Below are positions 1-8,540 of a stretch of 64,000 nucleotides of DNA, piece after piece; position 1 is the stretch's first letter, and every line of letters starts with the position of its first letter. The stretch lies in the NCBI GenBank assembly GCA_963799245.1, contig CAWCWN010000003.1:1364001-1428000 (forward strand), read 5' to 3'. Below the pieces are notes generated by a model. The model was not told the origin of the DNA. It worked only from the letters and a program-made list of their open reading frames with translations, and ran no database searches. This DNA comes from CAWCWN01 sp963799245. GTDB lineage: Bacteria > Chloroflexota > Ktedonobacteria > Ktedonobacterales > Ktedonobacteraceae. The translations under genes were made by a program, and so were the position numbers.

Positions 1-48
1 TTATTGAGAATGTTTTAGGAAGCGCTTTTTTGAAAAGGAGTAATCTGC

Positions 49-759
49 GTGAATCTATCGATAGATGTTGCGCGTAGGATCTTAGAAGCGAGCAAGCAGC
101 GCGCTAGGGAGCTGCGCAGCCCCGTGAGCATCGCGATTGTTGATGCGGGTGGGCATCTTGTCCTGTTTGAGCGCATGATGTCTCCCTATGGCTGGGCAAC
201 GGGCAACATCAGCATCGCCAAGGCAAACACAGCGGTTATGTTCAATCAGTCAACCGATGCTGTGGCCCAGTGGGGGGCAAGTATACCGGGTTTTGCTTCA
301 AGCATGGCAGAGATGACGCAGGGAAAATTCATTATGGCGGCGGGTGGCTGGCCTATCCGCGCCGGGGGGGCCACAGTCGGAGGCATCGGCGTAAGCGGTG
401 GGAATGCGCCTGGTCGCGACGATGAGATTGCCCGCGCGGGCCTGGGAGCATTAGAGGCGGCCGCGCCACCCGTCCCTCCAGTTCCCCAGCTTCCCCCACA
501 GTACCAGCAGCAGCATTCGCAACCATATATGCAGCCTACTCCTTCTTATCCGTCTTTACAGCCATCAGTGCCACTGCAGAACAACCTGTCTGCGCCCTTA
601 GCGGCCGGCGATGATGGCATGGCGCAGAAGGCCTGCGCGGCTCTGGGGCAGGAAGTGCCCGCGGGCACGCAAAAACTGGTATCCGATCCAGTGCAAGAAG
701 AAAAGTCGTATAGTGAGCAGAAGAACACACAAGACAACCGTTCTGGAGGACAATCATGA
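49..759 (+). CDS. HbpS/GlcG-like (DUF336) protein with Pro/Gln-rich tail
   Basis: Residues about 1-135 match the GlcG/HbpS (DUF336) fold: an N-terminal helix, the VDAGGHLVLFERM strand region and the glycine-rich GGWPIRAGGATVGGIGVSGG core. Members of the family bind heme or cobalamin-like ligands or occur beside glycolate genes; the ligand here is unknown. The C-terminal 100 residues are low complexity (Pro, Gln, Ser), which is unusual for this normally 130-150 residue family. The GTG start follows an AAAAGGAG ribosome site at 33-40. The stop overlaps the next ATG by 4 bases, so the two genes are probably co-translated. Domain call is good; function is open. Confidence 0.75.
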   Translation: MNLSIDVARRILEASKQRARELRSPVSIAIVDAGGHLVLFERMMSPYGWATGNISIAKANTAVMFNQSTDAVAQWGASIPGFASSMAEMTQGKFIMAAGGWPIRAGGATVGGIGVSGGNAPGRDDEIARAGLGALEAAAPPVPPVPQLPPQYQQQHSQPYMQPTPSYPSLQPSVPLQNNLSAPLAAGDDGMAQKACAALGQEVPAGTQKLVSDPVQEEKSYSEQKNTQDNRSGGQS

Positions 760-1583
760 CTCAGGCTTCTGATCGTAAGCCTCTTTCTACAAATAGACGT
801 TCCGCGCGTGCCGCGCGCAATCGGCCGGTGCTGGTCGCGCCAGCCAGCAGCGATCTCGCCGCGGACACTTCCGCCAAAGAGAATGTCTCTACCATGGTTG
901 AGGAGAATCCTGTGCAGGAGCAATCCTCGGACCTCGTAGCGACGGCGGCGCCCAGGAAGTCATCCGGCCTGAAACTGCCCAAGTTTTTCTCTACTGTCGG
1001 TAAAAGCGAGCAGGCGCCGAAGGAGCAGGGGGATACTGTCGCACGGGCCAGGCTGGCCCGTGCGACACGTGGTAAGCTCAACTCTCCTCCCGCCAAAGCC
1101 ACGGACGAGCCGAAGCCACATGCGCCCGGGACCACTGCCCGGCCGGCGGCCCCCGCGCGGCCCAGCAGCTTTAAAACGCGCTACATCCTCGGCATGGGTA
1201 TCTACCTGATCGGCGCGAACTTTATCGGCATTTTTATCACCAGCTTCTTCCAGTCACAGCACATTGACAGCGTTCTGGCCCACTTCCCACTCTTCGCTGG
1301 CAACGTGGTCATCAGGACCTCGACGCTTGTCTACCTGGCGATCCTTGTCATTCTACTGGTGCTACTGGCTCGCCTGGACCTGATCCCACGCAGTTTCAGC
1401 TCCTTGAGTGGTCAGGCTCCGGCCGCGCGCGGTGGGCGCAGTAGCAGTAGCGGCGGCTCTCGATCCGATGGCGCGGAAAATATAAGAAGCGCTCCACCTA
1501 CGATGAAACAGGGCGTGAAAGGCGCGCATGATGACCTTTACCAGCAGTACCGTGCCAACCAGCGGCGTGAACGTAAGAAATAA
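756..1583 (+). CDS. hypothetical membrane protein, basic disordered N-terminus
   Basis: I do not recognise a family. The first 140 residues are rich in Ala, Arg, Pro and Ser and probably disordered. Two hydrophobic segments follow (about residues 147-168 and 188-208), then a Gly/Ser-rich basic tail ending RRERKK. It starts in an ATGA overlap with the DUF336 gene and has GGAGG just upstream. A membrane protein with both charged ends in the cytoplasm is the simplest reading. Its tight coupling to the DUF336 protein suggests a shared role. Confidence 0.6.
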   Translation: MTQASDRKPLSTNRRSARAARNRPVLVAPASSDLAADTSAKENVSTMVEENPVQEQSSDLVATAAPRKSSGLKLPKFFSTVGKSEQAPKEQGDTVARARLARATRGKLNSPPAKATDEPKPHAPGTTARPAAPARPSSFKTRYILGMGIYLIGANFIGIFITSFFQSQHIDSVLAHFPLFAGNVVIRTSTLVYLAILVILLVLLARLDLIPRSFSSLSGQAPAARGGRSSSSGGSRSDGAENIRSAPPTMKQGVKGAHDDLYQQYRANQRRERKK

Positions 1584-1649
1584 GCACGAGCGGGGAAATT
1601 TTCCACCCTGCTTCACTGGCTGATAGCTTACTGGAGGAGCTAGATTTGC

Positions 1650-2249
1650 ATGGAAGGTAGATCGCATCTGCTGGTAGGTCTCACCGCGGGAGTTGTTCTG
1701 GATAGCGTGGTGCATTTAACAGGTGACCCGCTGACGATGGCAAAATATGTTTCGCTGACGTTGCTGGTAAAAAAGGCCGTCTATTATTGTAGCGTAGGCT
1801 TTGGCTCGCTGCTGCCCGACATCGACAATGCCCACAGTACGTTTGGGCATAAATTGGGCTGGGTCAGTAAATCGATCCAGCATCTGGCGGGACACCGCAC
1901 ACTTTTCCATAGTTTGCTGGGCCTGGCACTTGGTTCACTCATAGCACTCGGCCTGGAACAGCTTGTCAGCTACCTGCTATTGACGCGCGGTTTTGTTGTG
2001 CCCGCGCTGCTAGTGCGAGGATCACACCTTGTTTTTTATGCGGTCTTATTTGGCTGTGTGATGCATATCGCTGCCGACGGTTTGACCGAAGGTGGGGTGC
2101 CGCTGCTCTGGCCCAGGCATCAACGTTTCGGTTTTCCACCAAACCCCCACTGGCGTTTTCGCACGGGAACGTGGCCCGAGTTTGTGATTGTGTGGGGATT
2201 TATGCTCCTGGTTGGGATAGGTATCTGGCAAGCGATCTTAGTGGTGTAA
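1650..2249 (+). CDS. YdjM/DUF457-type membrane-bound metal-dependent hydrolase
   Basis: The 199-residue protein has the layout of the YdjM (DUF457) family: an N-terminal MEGRSHLLVGL with an early His, a GSLLPDIDN motif, HRTLFHS, several hydrophobic helices and a late HIAADGLTEGGVPLLWP motif. These His and Asp residues are the expected metal ligands. Family members are inner-membrane proteins of poorly known substrate. The start has GGAGG about 13 bases upstream. Length is normal for the family. Confidence 0.8.
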   Translation: MEGRSHLLVGLTAGVVLDSVVHLTGDPLTMAKYVSLTLLVKKAVYYCSVGFGSLLPDIDNAHSTFGHKLGWVSKSIQHLAGHRTLFHSLLGLALGSLIALGLEQLVSYLLLTRGFVVPALLVRGSHLVFYAVLFGCVMHIAADGLTEGGVPLLWPRHQRFGFPPNPHWRFRTGTWPEFVIVWGFMLLVGIGIWQAILVV

Positions 2250-2353
2250 TACCCATAGTCGTTCAGAAACGCCACTCTCGTGGCTAGCAAGATGCCCCTT
2301 ACCCACCCTCCTCGACTCCGGCATCTTGCTCATCTGAACGCAAGGAAATATAA
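2247..2353 (+). repeat. 107-bp palindromic MITE-like repeat, copy 1
   Basis: This 107-bp block is identical, by eye, to 54219-54325 and related to 25668-25762 in inverse orientation. It carries inverted repeats CGTTCAG/CTGAACG (outer) and GCAAGATGCC/GGCATCTTGC (inner), so it can fold into a long hairpin. There is no ORF inside. Its right end, with AAGGA at 2342-2346, sits 9 bases before the ATG at 2356 and so seems to supply the ribosome site of the next gene. Confidence 0.8.
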
Positions 2354-2355
2354 CT

Positions 2356-4098
2356 ATGTTGCAGCGATTTGAGGTACATCGACAAGAGCGCTTAGCTCGC
2401 TGGCTTTTCATCCTGGTCACCGCAGCCTATATTCTGGAAATGAGCCACCAGGCACTTCTGCGCTACGATACGTTTAAGGCCACCGCCTTTGACCTGGGCA
2501 ATATGGACCAGGTTCTCTGGAACACCATTCACGGGCGCCTGTTTCAATTCACCAATCAAGCGGTTGACTGGTATGGGCCTCCTACACGCCTTGCTGTGCA
2601 TTTCGAGCCGATCATCCTGCCTCTCTCTCTGCTCTACGCTTTTCACGCGGACCCGCGCATTTTGCTGATCTTTCAGACGCTGGCACTTGCCGCGGGAGCG
2701 CTGCCCGTCTACCTGCTCACGCGAAAATATTTGCCCGAATGGCCTTTGCTGGCGGTGCTGATGGCCACAGCGTATCTGCTGTCTCCCGCAGTCCTTGGTA
2801 TCGATATCTTTGATTTTCACCCCATTGCCCTGGCGACGCCTTTACTGCTGTACGCTGTGCTGGCTCTGGAGTATAAACGCTATGGCTGGTTTCTCTGCGC
2901 CTGTATATTTGCCGCCTCCTGCAAGGAAGACGTTCCCCTCTACCTGGCGATCCTTGGCCTTTTTCTCATCTGGCGCTACAAGCTGCCGCGCCTGGGGATC
3001 GCGCTGACGATCACTTCAATCCTGTGGAGTCTTGTGGCCTGGGGCATCATTATCCCCCACTTTTATCCAGGCGCCCAGCATAATAATTTCTGGTATCGCT
3101 ACGAGTCGCTGGGCAGCTCACCGGGTGCGGCCACCATCAATCTCATTCTTCATCCCTGGCTGCTCTTTACCACCTTTATCACCCTTGGCCGCTTCTACTA
3201 CCTGGCCAGCCTGCTGCGTAGCTCGGGCTTTCTGGCGCTGCTGGGGCCGGAGTGGCTTCTAATCGCGCTGCCGGGGCTGGCTGAAAACCTGTTGAGTACC
3301 GACTCCCTGACGTATAGCGGCGTGTACCACTATAATGCTGCTATCGTGCCTTTTATTATGCTTGCTGCCATTCACGGTACGCGCCGCTTCATCATGCTCT
3401 GGCGGACTTGGCGTGGTGAGATGCCCGCGGCGGGCGACCACGCGCAAGCCGCCGCGTGGGGGGGACCAGCCCAGCAGGCATGGACTCGCCTCCTTGGACC
3501 TGGCGGGGCATCCGGCCTTGCCAGGTTTAACCTGTGGCTGTCCGGGCGCGGGCAGCGCCTGAAGACGGCCCGCGCCGCTCAGCTGCTGCTGCGCGCTGGG
3601 AAAGCACTGCTGGCCTGGCTATCTGTGCGCTGGCGGCGTTTCAGCGAGCGCATGGAGCCCGTAGCTGCGGGCATCTCTATTGTACGCCTGCAGTGGGTGA
3701 CCTTTGTCTGGATTACACTGATGATTGGCCTGAATTACCTGCTGGCCACGCCTGTGCTGAATGTCTTCTGGGCCGATCATGATCCCGGCAGTCGTGAACA
3801 GCATATCGAGCAGCTGCTGGCATTGATTCCGCCTGATGCCTCCGTCTCGGCCAGCGACACCATCAACCCGCATGTCAGCGAGCGCCAGCACCTGGCCGTG
3901 TTCCCCTCCATCAGTGGTAGCATTAACGGTACCACCTATACGGTCCAGTATATCATTGTGGATTTAAACGATGTCTTCCCCGATGACCGCGCACATGTTA
4001 CCAATGAACTGAACTACCTGGTGCGCTCTCGCCAGTACAGTGAGATTGGACGCGCTCAAGGTGTTCTCCTTCTCGTTCTCCGTAGCGCGCCAGGATAA
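2356..4098 (+). CDS. DUF2079 multi-pass membrane protein
   Basis: The 580-residue protein starts with the DUF2079 signature: a first membrane helix, then FDLGNMDQVLWNTIHGR and a loop with HFEP. About ten hydrophobic segments follow, with a hydrophilic insert at roughly residues 355-435 and a soluble C-terminal domain. DUF2079 proteins are predicted membrane proteins of GT-C-like topology found in Actinobacteria, Chloroflexi and Cyanobacteria; their substrate is not known. The Shine-Dalgarno lies in the repeat just upstream. Confidence 0.8.
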   Translation: MLQRFEVHRQERLARWLFILVTAAYILEMSHQALLRYDTFKATAFDLGNMDQVLWNTIHGRLFQFTNQAVDWYGPPTRLAVHFEPIILPLSLLYAFHADPRILLIFQTLALAAGALPVYLLTRKYLPEWPLLAVLMATAYLLSPAVLGIDIFDFHPIALATPLLLYAVLALEYKRYGWFLCACIFAASCKEDVPLYLAILGLFLIWRYKLPRLGIALTITSILWSLVAWGIIIPHFYPGAQHNNFWYRYESLGSSPGAATINLILHPWLLFTTFITLGRFYYLASLLRSSGFLALLGPEWLLIALPGLAENLLSTDSLTYSGVYHYNAAIVPFIMLAAIHGTRRFIMLWRTWRGEMPAAGDHAQAAAWGGPAQQAWTRLLGPGGASGLARFNLWLSGRGQRLKTARAAQLLLRAGKALLAWLSVRWRRFSERMEPVAAGISIVRLQWVTFVWITLMIGLNYLLATPVLNVFWADHDPGSREQHIEQLLALIPPDASVSASDTINPHVSERQHLAVFPSISGSINGTTYTVQYIIVDLNDVFPDDRAHVTNELNYLVRSRQYSEIGRAQGVLLLVLRSAPG

Positions 4099-4102
4099 AT
4101 CA

Positions 4103-4111
4103 TGTTATAAT
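4103..4111 (+). promoter_or_regulatory. extended -10 promoter (TG-N-TATAAT)
   Basis: TGTTATAAT at 4103-4111 is a consensus extended -10 element. It lies just after the DUF2079 stop codon and 60 bases before the YggT-like gene. No good -35 is visible, which fits an extended -10 promoter. Confidence 0.5.
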
Positions 4112-4171
4112 CGTTGAGAGGAAGCATCAACTACGTGAACGTGTATGTTCGATTTTATGGAGGCCAGCAGG

Positions 4172-4666
4172 ATGCCGCATAATCAGTATTCGCGTGACCC
4201 GATCGATAATCAATCCACAGATCTTACTCCTCCCATGCCTGATTTACCGCAAAAGCAGGTCCCACCTCAGACGCCTCCCTTTAGCGCGAGCGCTGTCCAT
4301 GCCTCTCCCGATGAAGAGGTAGCTGAGATTCAGCTGGAAAGGGCCAGCACGCTGAAGTTTGTCATCGGCAAGGTCAGTGATTTTCTGCGCTGGTTCTTAA
4401 TTGTCCTGCAGGTCGCCCTGGTGATACGTTTCGTTTTCATGCTCATCGGGGCGGATCCCAACAATATCTTCGCCGAATTCATCTACGCCCTGACCGGTAT
4501 CATTCTCTTCCCTTTTAGCGATATCGTGCATAATCCTTCGTTTCGCCCCAACCAGGCCTTTGAAATAACGACCCTCATAGGTATGGCCATTTACTGGTTG
4601 ATTTTCTGGCTGTTAGGCAAGTTTTTCTATATACTTGTAAGCGAGCCAAATGAGTCGGTAGACTAA
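4172..4666 (+). CDS. YggT family-like membrane protein
   Basis: The C-terminal 95 residues have two long hydrophobic stretches around a short linker with the YggT-like pattern of a helix, RFVFMLIGADPNNIFAEF, then FPFSDIV. YggT proteins are small membrane proteins, linked in some bacteria to division or osmotic stress. The first 60 residues are polar and Pro-rich. I chose ATG 4172 over the in-frame ATG 4145 because GGAGG at 4159-4163 is correctly spaced for it. It has its own extended -10 promoter. Confidence 0.7.
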   Translation: MPHNQYSRDPIDNQSTDLTPPMPDLPQKQVPPQTPPFSASAVHASPDEEVAEIQLERASTLKFVIGKVSDFLRWFLIVLQVALVIRFVFMLIGADPNNIFAEFIYALTGIILFPFSDIVHNPSFRPNQAFEITTLIGMAIYWLIFWLLGKFFYILVSEPNESVD

Positions 4667-4674
4667 CGCGGCCT

Positions 4675-5535
4675 ATGGTGAGAGTCAGTGCCTACAGCAG
4701 CGAGCTTGCGACGGCGGCAAGGGAGTCACCCCAGCGCGGGATCATTCACAGCGTCTTTCGCGCCGCCGCCAATATCCTCTTGCCGCGTGAACTGTTGCTC
4801 TCGCTGAATGCCGCCGATACAGTCGCGATGCCCAATGGCCTGCAACTCTCCTGTCCGGCGGGCGCCTGGCCTTTCTCTGCCCTGCGCGTCGGCATGTCCG
4901 TTCTCTTTGGAGGCGGGCGCCTGCATATCGAGGCGATTAACTGCGCGCTTGATCTTACTACCTGCCCGCTGTGGGAAGCGCATATAGTCAGGCCCGAGGT
5001 ACTGGACGCGCATATAGTGGCCGGCAACCTGCTGTATTTGCAGCAGCAGCTCGCCGCCGGGCCACTGCCAGGCAGCCTGGTGGACATTCCTTCTCTCGCG
5101 CAAGCCCAGCAGCGTTGGGGCGAAGCCTACGCCTCATGCGAAGTGCTTGCCGACATGGCCGGCAACCTCTGCGGCCGGGGGACCGGTTTAACACCGGCCG
5201 GGGATGATATACTGACGGGCTGGATGGCCTGCAACTGGCTGCTGCACGGGCCCACGGAGCAACTGCTTGCTGCTTGCCAGCAGGTACTGCAGGTGGCTCG
5301 TCAGCGCACCCATCTCCTCAGTTTGTGCTGGCTGAGTTATGCGGCTGCGGGCAACGTGGCTCTCCCTATACGCGCTCTTCTGGAGGCCATTACTCAGGCT
5401 CAACCGCTTCAGCTTGAGGCCGCCGCCCGCGCTGTGCTGGCGATGGGCGCGACTTCAGGCTATGACGTGCTACAGGGCATCTTGCTGGCGCACGGCGCCA
5501 GCAAGCGGGCCGACATGCTCTCGCAGGAGCAGTGA
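4675..5535 (+). CDS. DUF2877 / AllH-like protein
   Basis: The 286-residue protein carries the typical late motif GRGTGLTPAGDDILTG of the DUF2877/AllH family. AllH of Enterobacteria is a subunit of oxamate carbamoyltransferase in allantoin use, but most DUF2877 proteins have no assigned role, and no other purine-degradation genes are nearby. It begins 8 bases after the YggT-like gene without a clear ribosome site, so it is probably translated by coupling. Confidence 0.75.
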   Translation: MVRVSAYSSELATAARESPQRGIIHSVFRAAANILLPRELLLSLNAADTVAMPNGLQLSCPAGAWPFSALRVGMSVLFGGGRLHIEAINCALDLTTCPLWEAHIVRPEVLDAHIVAGNLLYLQQQLAAGPLPGSLVDIPSLAQAQQRWGEAYASCEVLADMAGNLCGRGTGLTPAGDDILTGWMACNWLLHGPTEQLLAACQQVLQVARQRTHLLSLCWLSYAAAGNVALPIRALLEAITQAQPLQLEAAARAVLAMGATSGYDVLQGILLAHGASKRADMLSQEQ

Positions 5536-5610
5536 ACAGGCCAGGCGCGCAGCTCCTGCGAAACTCAGGCACAGAGCGCGTTTGCTGTGGCTCCCTCCCT
5601 TCTGTCTCGA

Positions 5611-5640
5611 TTTACACAAATAGCTTCCTTATGATATACT
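5611..5640 (+). promoter_or_regulatory. sigma70-type promoter of prs
   Basis: TTTACA at 5611-5616 and TATACT at 5635-5640 are separated by 18 bases, a good housekeeping promoter. The prs ATG lies 22 bases beyond the -10 box, with AGGAGG at 5651-5656. Confidence 0.55.
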
Positions 5641-5661
5641 GCATGAGATCAGGAGGAGTGC

Positions 5662-6600
5662 ATGGAAGAACTGAGCATCTTTACGGGTAACGCAAACCGC
5701 CAGCTGGCGGCTGCTATTTGTCAGCATTTGCGCATACCCCTCGGTGACGCCGAGGTTTTTCAATTTAGTAACGAAAATATATTTGTAAAAATCAATGATA
5801 ACGTGCGTGGTAAGGATGTTTTTGTCATCCAGCCTTTCAGCGCGCCCGTCAACCGCTCTATCATGGAACTGCTCATCATTATCGATGCCCTCAAGCGCGC
5901 CTCCGCCGCCCGCATCACCGCTGTCATCCCTTACTATGCCTATGGACGCACCGACAAGAAAGATCAGCCCCGCGTCCCCATTACGGCCCGCCTGATAGCG
6001 GATTGTATTACCGTTGCGGGCGCTCACCGCGTCCTGACTATGGATATGCACGCCGGCCAGATCCAGGGTTTCTTTAATATCCCTGTTGACGAGCTGACCG
6101 GGCAGATTATCCAGGCGCGCTATTTTGCGCACAAGAAACTCTACGATTTTACGGTTGTCGCCGCCGATGAAGGCTTTGCCAAGAAAGCTCGCCAGCTGGC
6201 TGATCGCCTTGAGGCGCCGCTCGCGATCGTCGAAAAGCGGCGCATTGGCAATAACGGCCATATCGAAGCCATGGGTATTATCGGCAATGTCGAGGGTAGA
6301 CACGCCCTGGTTGTAGACGACGAAATCGATACCGCCGGTTCCCTGACCCAGGCTGTGCGCGTCGTACACGCCCACGGCGCCCGCGACATCTATTGTTGTG
6401 CCACCCATGGCGTGTTATCCGGTCCGGCCATCGAACGCCTCAGCAACTCCCCCATCAAAGAGATAGTCATCAGCGACTCCATACCTCTGCCTGAGACCAA
6501 GCGCCTGCCCAATATGACGATTTTGACGGTTGCCGAACTGTTCGCGGGGGCCATCAGCCGCATCCACGATGGCAGGTCCGTCACTGAACTCTTCAGGTAG
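5662..6600 (+). CDS. prs: ribose-phosphate pyrophosphokinase
   Basis: This is a normal-length (312 aa) PRPP synthase. It makes phosphoribosyl pyrophosphate from ribose 5-phosphate and ATP for nucleotide, His and Trp synthesis. Visible signatures are the N-terminal FTGNANRQLA, FVIQPFSAPVN, the flexible-loop YYAYGRTDKKDQPR, TMDMHAGQIQGFF and the PRPP-binding loop VVDDEIDTAGSL. The start is fixed by AGGAGG and its own promoter. It is a cytosolic housekeeping enzyme. Confidence 0.97.
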   Translation: MEELSIFTGNANRQLAAAICQHLRIPLGDAEVFQFSNENIFVKINDNVRGKDVFVIQPFSAPVNRSIMELLIIIDALKRASAARITAVIPYYAYGRTDKKDQPRVPITARLIADCITVAGAHRVLTMDMHAGQIQGFFNIPVDELTGQIIQARYFAHKKLYDFTVVAADEGFAKKARQLADRLEAPLAIVEKRRIGNNGHIEAMGIIGNVEGRHALVVDDEIDTAGSLTQAVRVVHAHGARDIYCCATHGVLSGPAIERLSNSPIKEIVISDSIPLPETKRLPNMTILTVAELFAGAISRIHDGRSVTELFR

Positions 6601-6649
6601 CCAGGGTAATCTCAGAAAGAGACGAAGATTTATACACTGACATCGTGGA

Positions 6650-6690
6650 TTCTTAACCAGTTCTTAACCAGTTCTTAACCAGTTCCTGAC
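6650..6690 (+). promoter_or_regulatory. 11-bp direct repeats, putative OmpR/PhoB-type operator
   Basis: Three perfect tandem copies of TTCTTAACCAG (6650-6682) are followed by a partial copy TTCCTGACC. A spacing of 11 bases equals one helical turn and is typical for tandem binding of OmpR/PhoB winged-helix regulators. A similar array lies at 8541-8573. The regulator itself is not in this window. Confidence 0.5.
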
Positions 6691-7043
6691 CGCAAACCTC
6701 CCTGCGGTGGCTACTTTAGAGATCCGTTCCAAAAGAGCAGCAATGTTAGTAATAGTACTTTTCCGTCAGAATCACACCGCTAGGCCCATACTGAAAGCAA
6801 AATCGTGGCCGCAATTTACGGTATGAGGAGAATATAGAGTATTTACATATTTATGTACACAAATCGATAGACTAAATATAGCAGCGTATAAAAAAGATTC
6901 GGAATGACTGCGGCCTTAACAGAGCTCTCACCTCGTACAAAGATACATTTCAGCGATGCGCATTCCGAAATTTTTATGTGGCAATTTACTCAACTCATAA
7001 CGTGTAATGACCAGAAGAAGAACAGTAAGGGAGGGATAATAAT
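6691..7043. other. 353-bp intergenic region, regulatory
   Basis: No ORF with coding character was seen. The region lies between the 11-bp repeats and the LPPTG gene. It is AT-rich at 6830-6900 and ends with GGGAGGG as ribosome site for the gene at 7044. No convincing -35/-10 pair was identified. Confidence 0.4.
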
Positions 7044-7367
7044 ATGTTGAAATCGGTCAAAGTTGTATTTTTTGGCCTGATGTCGCTGCTTTTGATTGCT
7101 GTGATGGTCTCTTTCATAAGTAGTGGCAGCAATGCCCACGCCAATCAGAGTCAAATGCAGAGTGGTAAAACGCAGAGCGGTAAAACGACGGTGTTCTGGA
7201 AAACACCGACACCAACCCAGCACAATACACCGACACCAACCCATCACAATACACCGACACCAACCCATCACAAGGCACCGCCACCAACCCATCACAAACC
7301 GACACCCCCGCCGACGAGTCCTCCCGGATTACCGCCAACGGGAAGTGATCCAAACCCTGAAAACTAA
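7044..7367 (+). CDS. secreted TPTPTHH-repeat protein with C-terminal LPPTG
   Basis: The 107-residue protein has an N-terminal signal sequence (hydrophobic residues about 6-27, then an AHA-like cleavage site) and a Pro/Thr/His repeat region (TPTPTHHN, residues about 53-85). It ends in LPPTGSDPNPEN. LPPTG fits the LPXTG sortase motif, and a sortase gene lies downstream. The usual hydrophobic helix and basic tail after the motif are missing, so it could be a non-standard substrate or a chance motif. Ribosome site GGGAGG is good. Confidence 0.65.
   Translation: MLKSVKVVFFGLMSLLLIAVMVSFISSGSNAHANQSQMQSGKTQSGKTTVFWKTPTPTQHNTPTPTHHNTPTPTHHKAPPPTHHKPTPPPTSPPGLPPTGSDPNPEN
7201..7296 (+). repeat. four 24-bp tandem repeats in coding sequence
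   Basis: Units 7201-7224, 7225-7248, 7249-7272 and 7273-7296 share the core CACCGACACCAACCCA. The two middle units are identical. They encode the eight-residue Thr/Pro/His repeat of the LPPTG protein, and copy number could vary by slippage. Confidence 0.85.
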
Positions 7368-7400
7368 CTTCACTGTTGTGCAGCAGTAACGCAGAAGCAG

Positions 7401-7440
7401 ATGGTGAGAGCCTGCTCTCATGGCTCTCACCATGTCTTTC
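7401..7440 (+). terminator. rho-independent terminator
   Basis: A perfect 12-bp stem (ATGGTGAGAGCC at 7401-7412 with GGCTCTCACCAT at 7422-7433) and a 9-base loop are followed by a T-rich stretch. It ends transcription after the LPPTG gene, although some read-through into the sortase gene is possible. Confidence 0.7.
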
Positions 7441-7543
7441 CTACTTTTTGAATATCTCCAAGTAAGGAACAGTTGTTTTGCGGGAAGGAAAGGCATTCAG
7501 GTCAAAATGAGAGCATGTTATTGTGATCGTAAGGGAGAACACG

Positions 7544-8182
7544 ATGCAGAAAGTGCGACGTTTCTGGTACGTTTTCGCGTTATTTGTTCTAGCTCTCAGC
7601 CTGTTTATTGGTTTTAGGGTGAGTGGTATTCTTCAATCCCCTCACACACCAGGTTCTACTCGTCCGATGAGCAACAATAGACCTGTTGAGACTCCTCCTC
7701 ATCCCCACCACGGAAATGCACGGGCCCAGCCTCCGCAACGACTAGGAACATTAGTGATTCCGGCTATAGGTGTCAACGCTCCTCTCGAGCCAGTTGGCAG
7801 GTTACCTGGTGGGGCAATGGCCGTGCCAGTCCAGAGACAGTGGGATGGGGTGGGATGGTATCAATACGGACCGCGGCCTGGCGAACAAGGCAGTGCCGTG
7901 ATTGATGGCCATCTAGATCGTCCGGGTGGATCTCCGGCGATCTTCTGGAGGCTAGGGGATCTGCATGTAGGTGATCTGGTCATGGTGGTCAATACCAGCA
8001 AGCAAACGCTCCGTTTTCAGGTCCGACAGGTGGCTGCTTATCATCCCGCCAGCGCTCCCCTTCAACAGATATTTGAGAACAACTCGGGCAAGTTTCTCAA
8101 CTTGATTACCTGTGCGGGTACCTGGATTCCCAGTATTCACCAGACGACGTTGCGTTTCGTCGTCTACACGGTTTTAGTGTAG
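7544..8182 (+). CDS. class F-like sortase
   Basis: The 212-residue protein has one N-terminal membrane helix (about residues 6-24), a Pro/His-rich linker and a sortase domain. The catalytic triad can be read as His in SAVIDGHLD, Cys in LITCAGTW and Arg in TTLRFVVYT. Sortases cut LPXTG-like motifs and join the protein to a cell-surface nucleophile. The likely partner is the LPPTG protein directly upstream. I chose ATG 7544 over GTG 7523 because AAGGGAG at 7531-7537 is well spaced for it. Confidence 0.85.
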   Translation: MQKVRRFWYVFALFVLALSLFIGFRVSGILQSPHTPGSTRPMSNNRPVETPPHPHHGNARAQPPQRLGTLVIPAIGVNAPLEPVGRLPGGAMAVPVQRQWDGVGWYQYGPRPGEQGSAVIDGHLDRPGGSPAIFWRLGDLHVGDLVMVVNTSKQTLRFQVRQVAAYHPASAPLQQIFENNSGKFLNLITCAGTWIPSIHQTTLRFVVYTVLV

Positions 8183-8224
8183 CAAACCTCGCCACGACCC
8201 TGGTAACAAATACATGCAGTATCG

Positions 8225-8537
8225 GTGGCGAAAGTGGCCGTGCTTACCCACTGTCGGGTCGTACTTGATGGACGCAGGGCGCTGCGACGCGAGCAGATCG
8301 AGTCGTTAGGCATGCACTATATAGCGATCGGCGATGGTGGAAGAGAAGTCGCGCAGGATGAAGCAGGCGCTGCTGCGCAGGGCTATATGCTGGCGACGGT
8401 TCACCGGGCTGCTAATACCGCTGGTGTTTCTGACTCACCCGCGTACGCGCGCCAGGCTGGAACGCGAGCAAATCACCTGGCGTGAACATATTCGCTTATA
8501 TCGATATGAATTTGTGCATGTAAACAGGAAAGCATAG
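8225..8537 (+). pseudogene. fragment of UDP-GlcNAc 2-epimerase (WecB-like)
   Basis: Two overlapping frames carry hallmark pieces of WecB-type epimerases. GYMLATVHRAANT is in one frame (about 8384-8425) and PLVFLTHPRTRARLE in another (about 8417-8462). In intact enzymes these motifs are some 30 residues apart in one frame, so the gene has both a frameshift and an internal deletion. The flanking parts are not recognisable. It is probably debris from an older sugar locus. Confidence 0.5.
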
Positions 8538-8540
8538 CGT

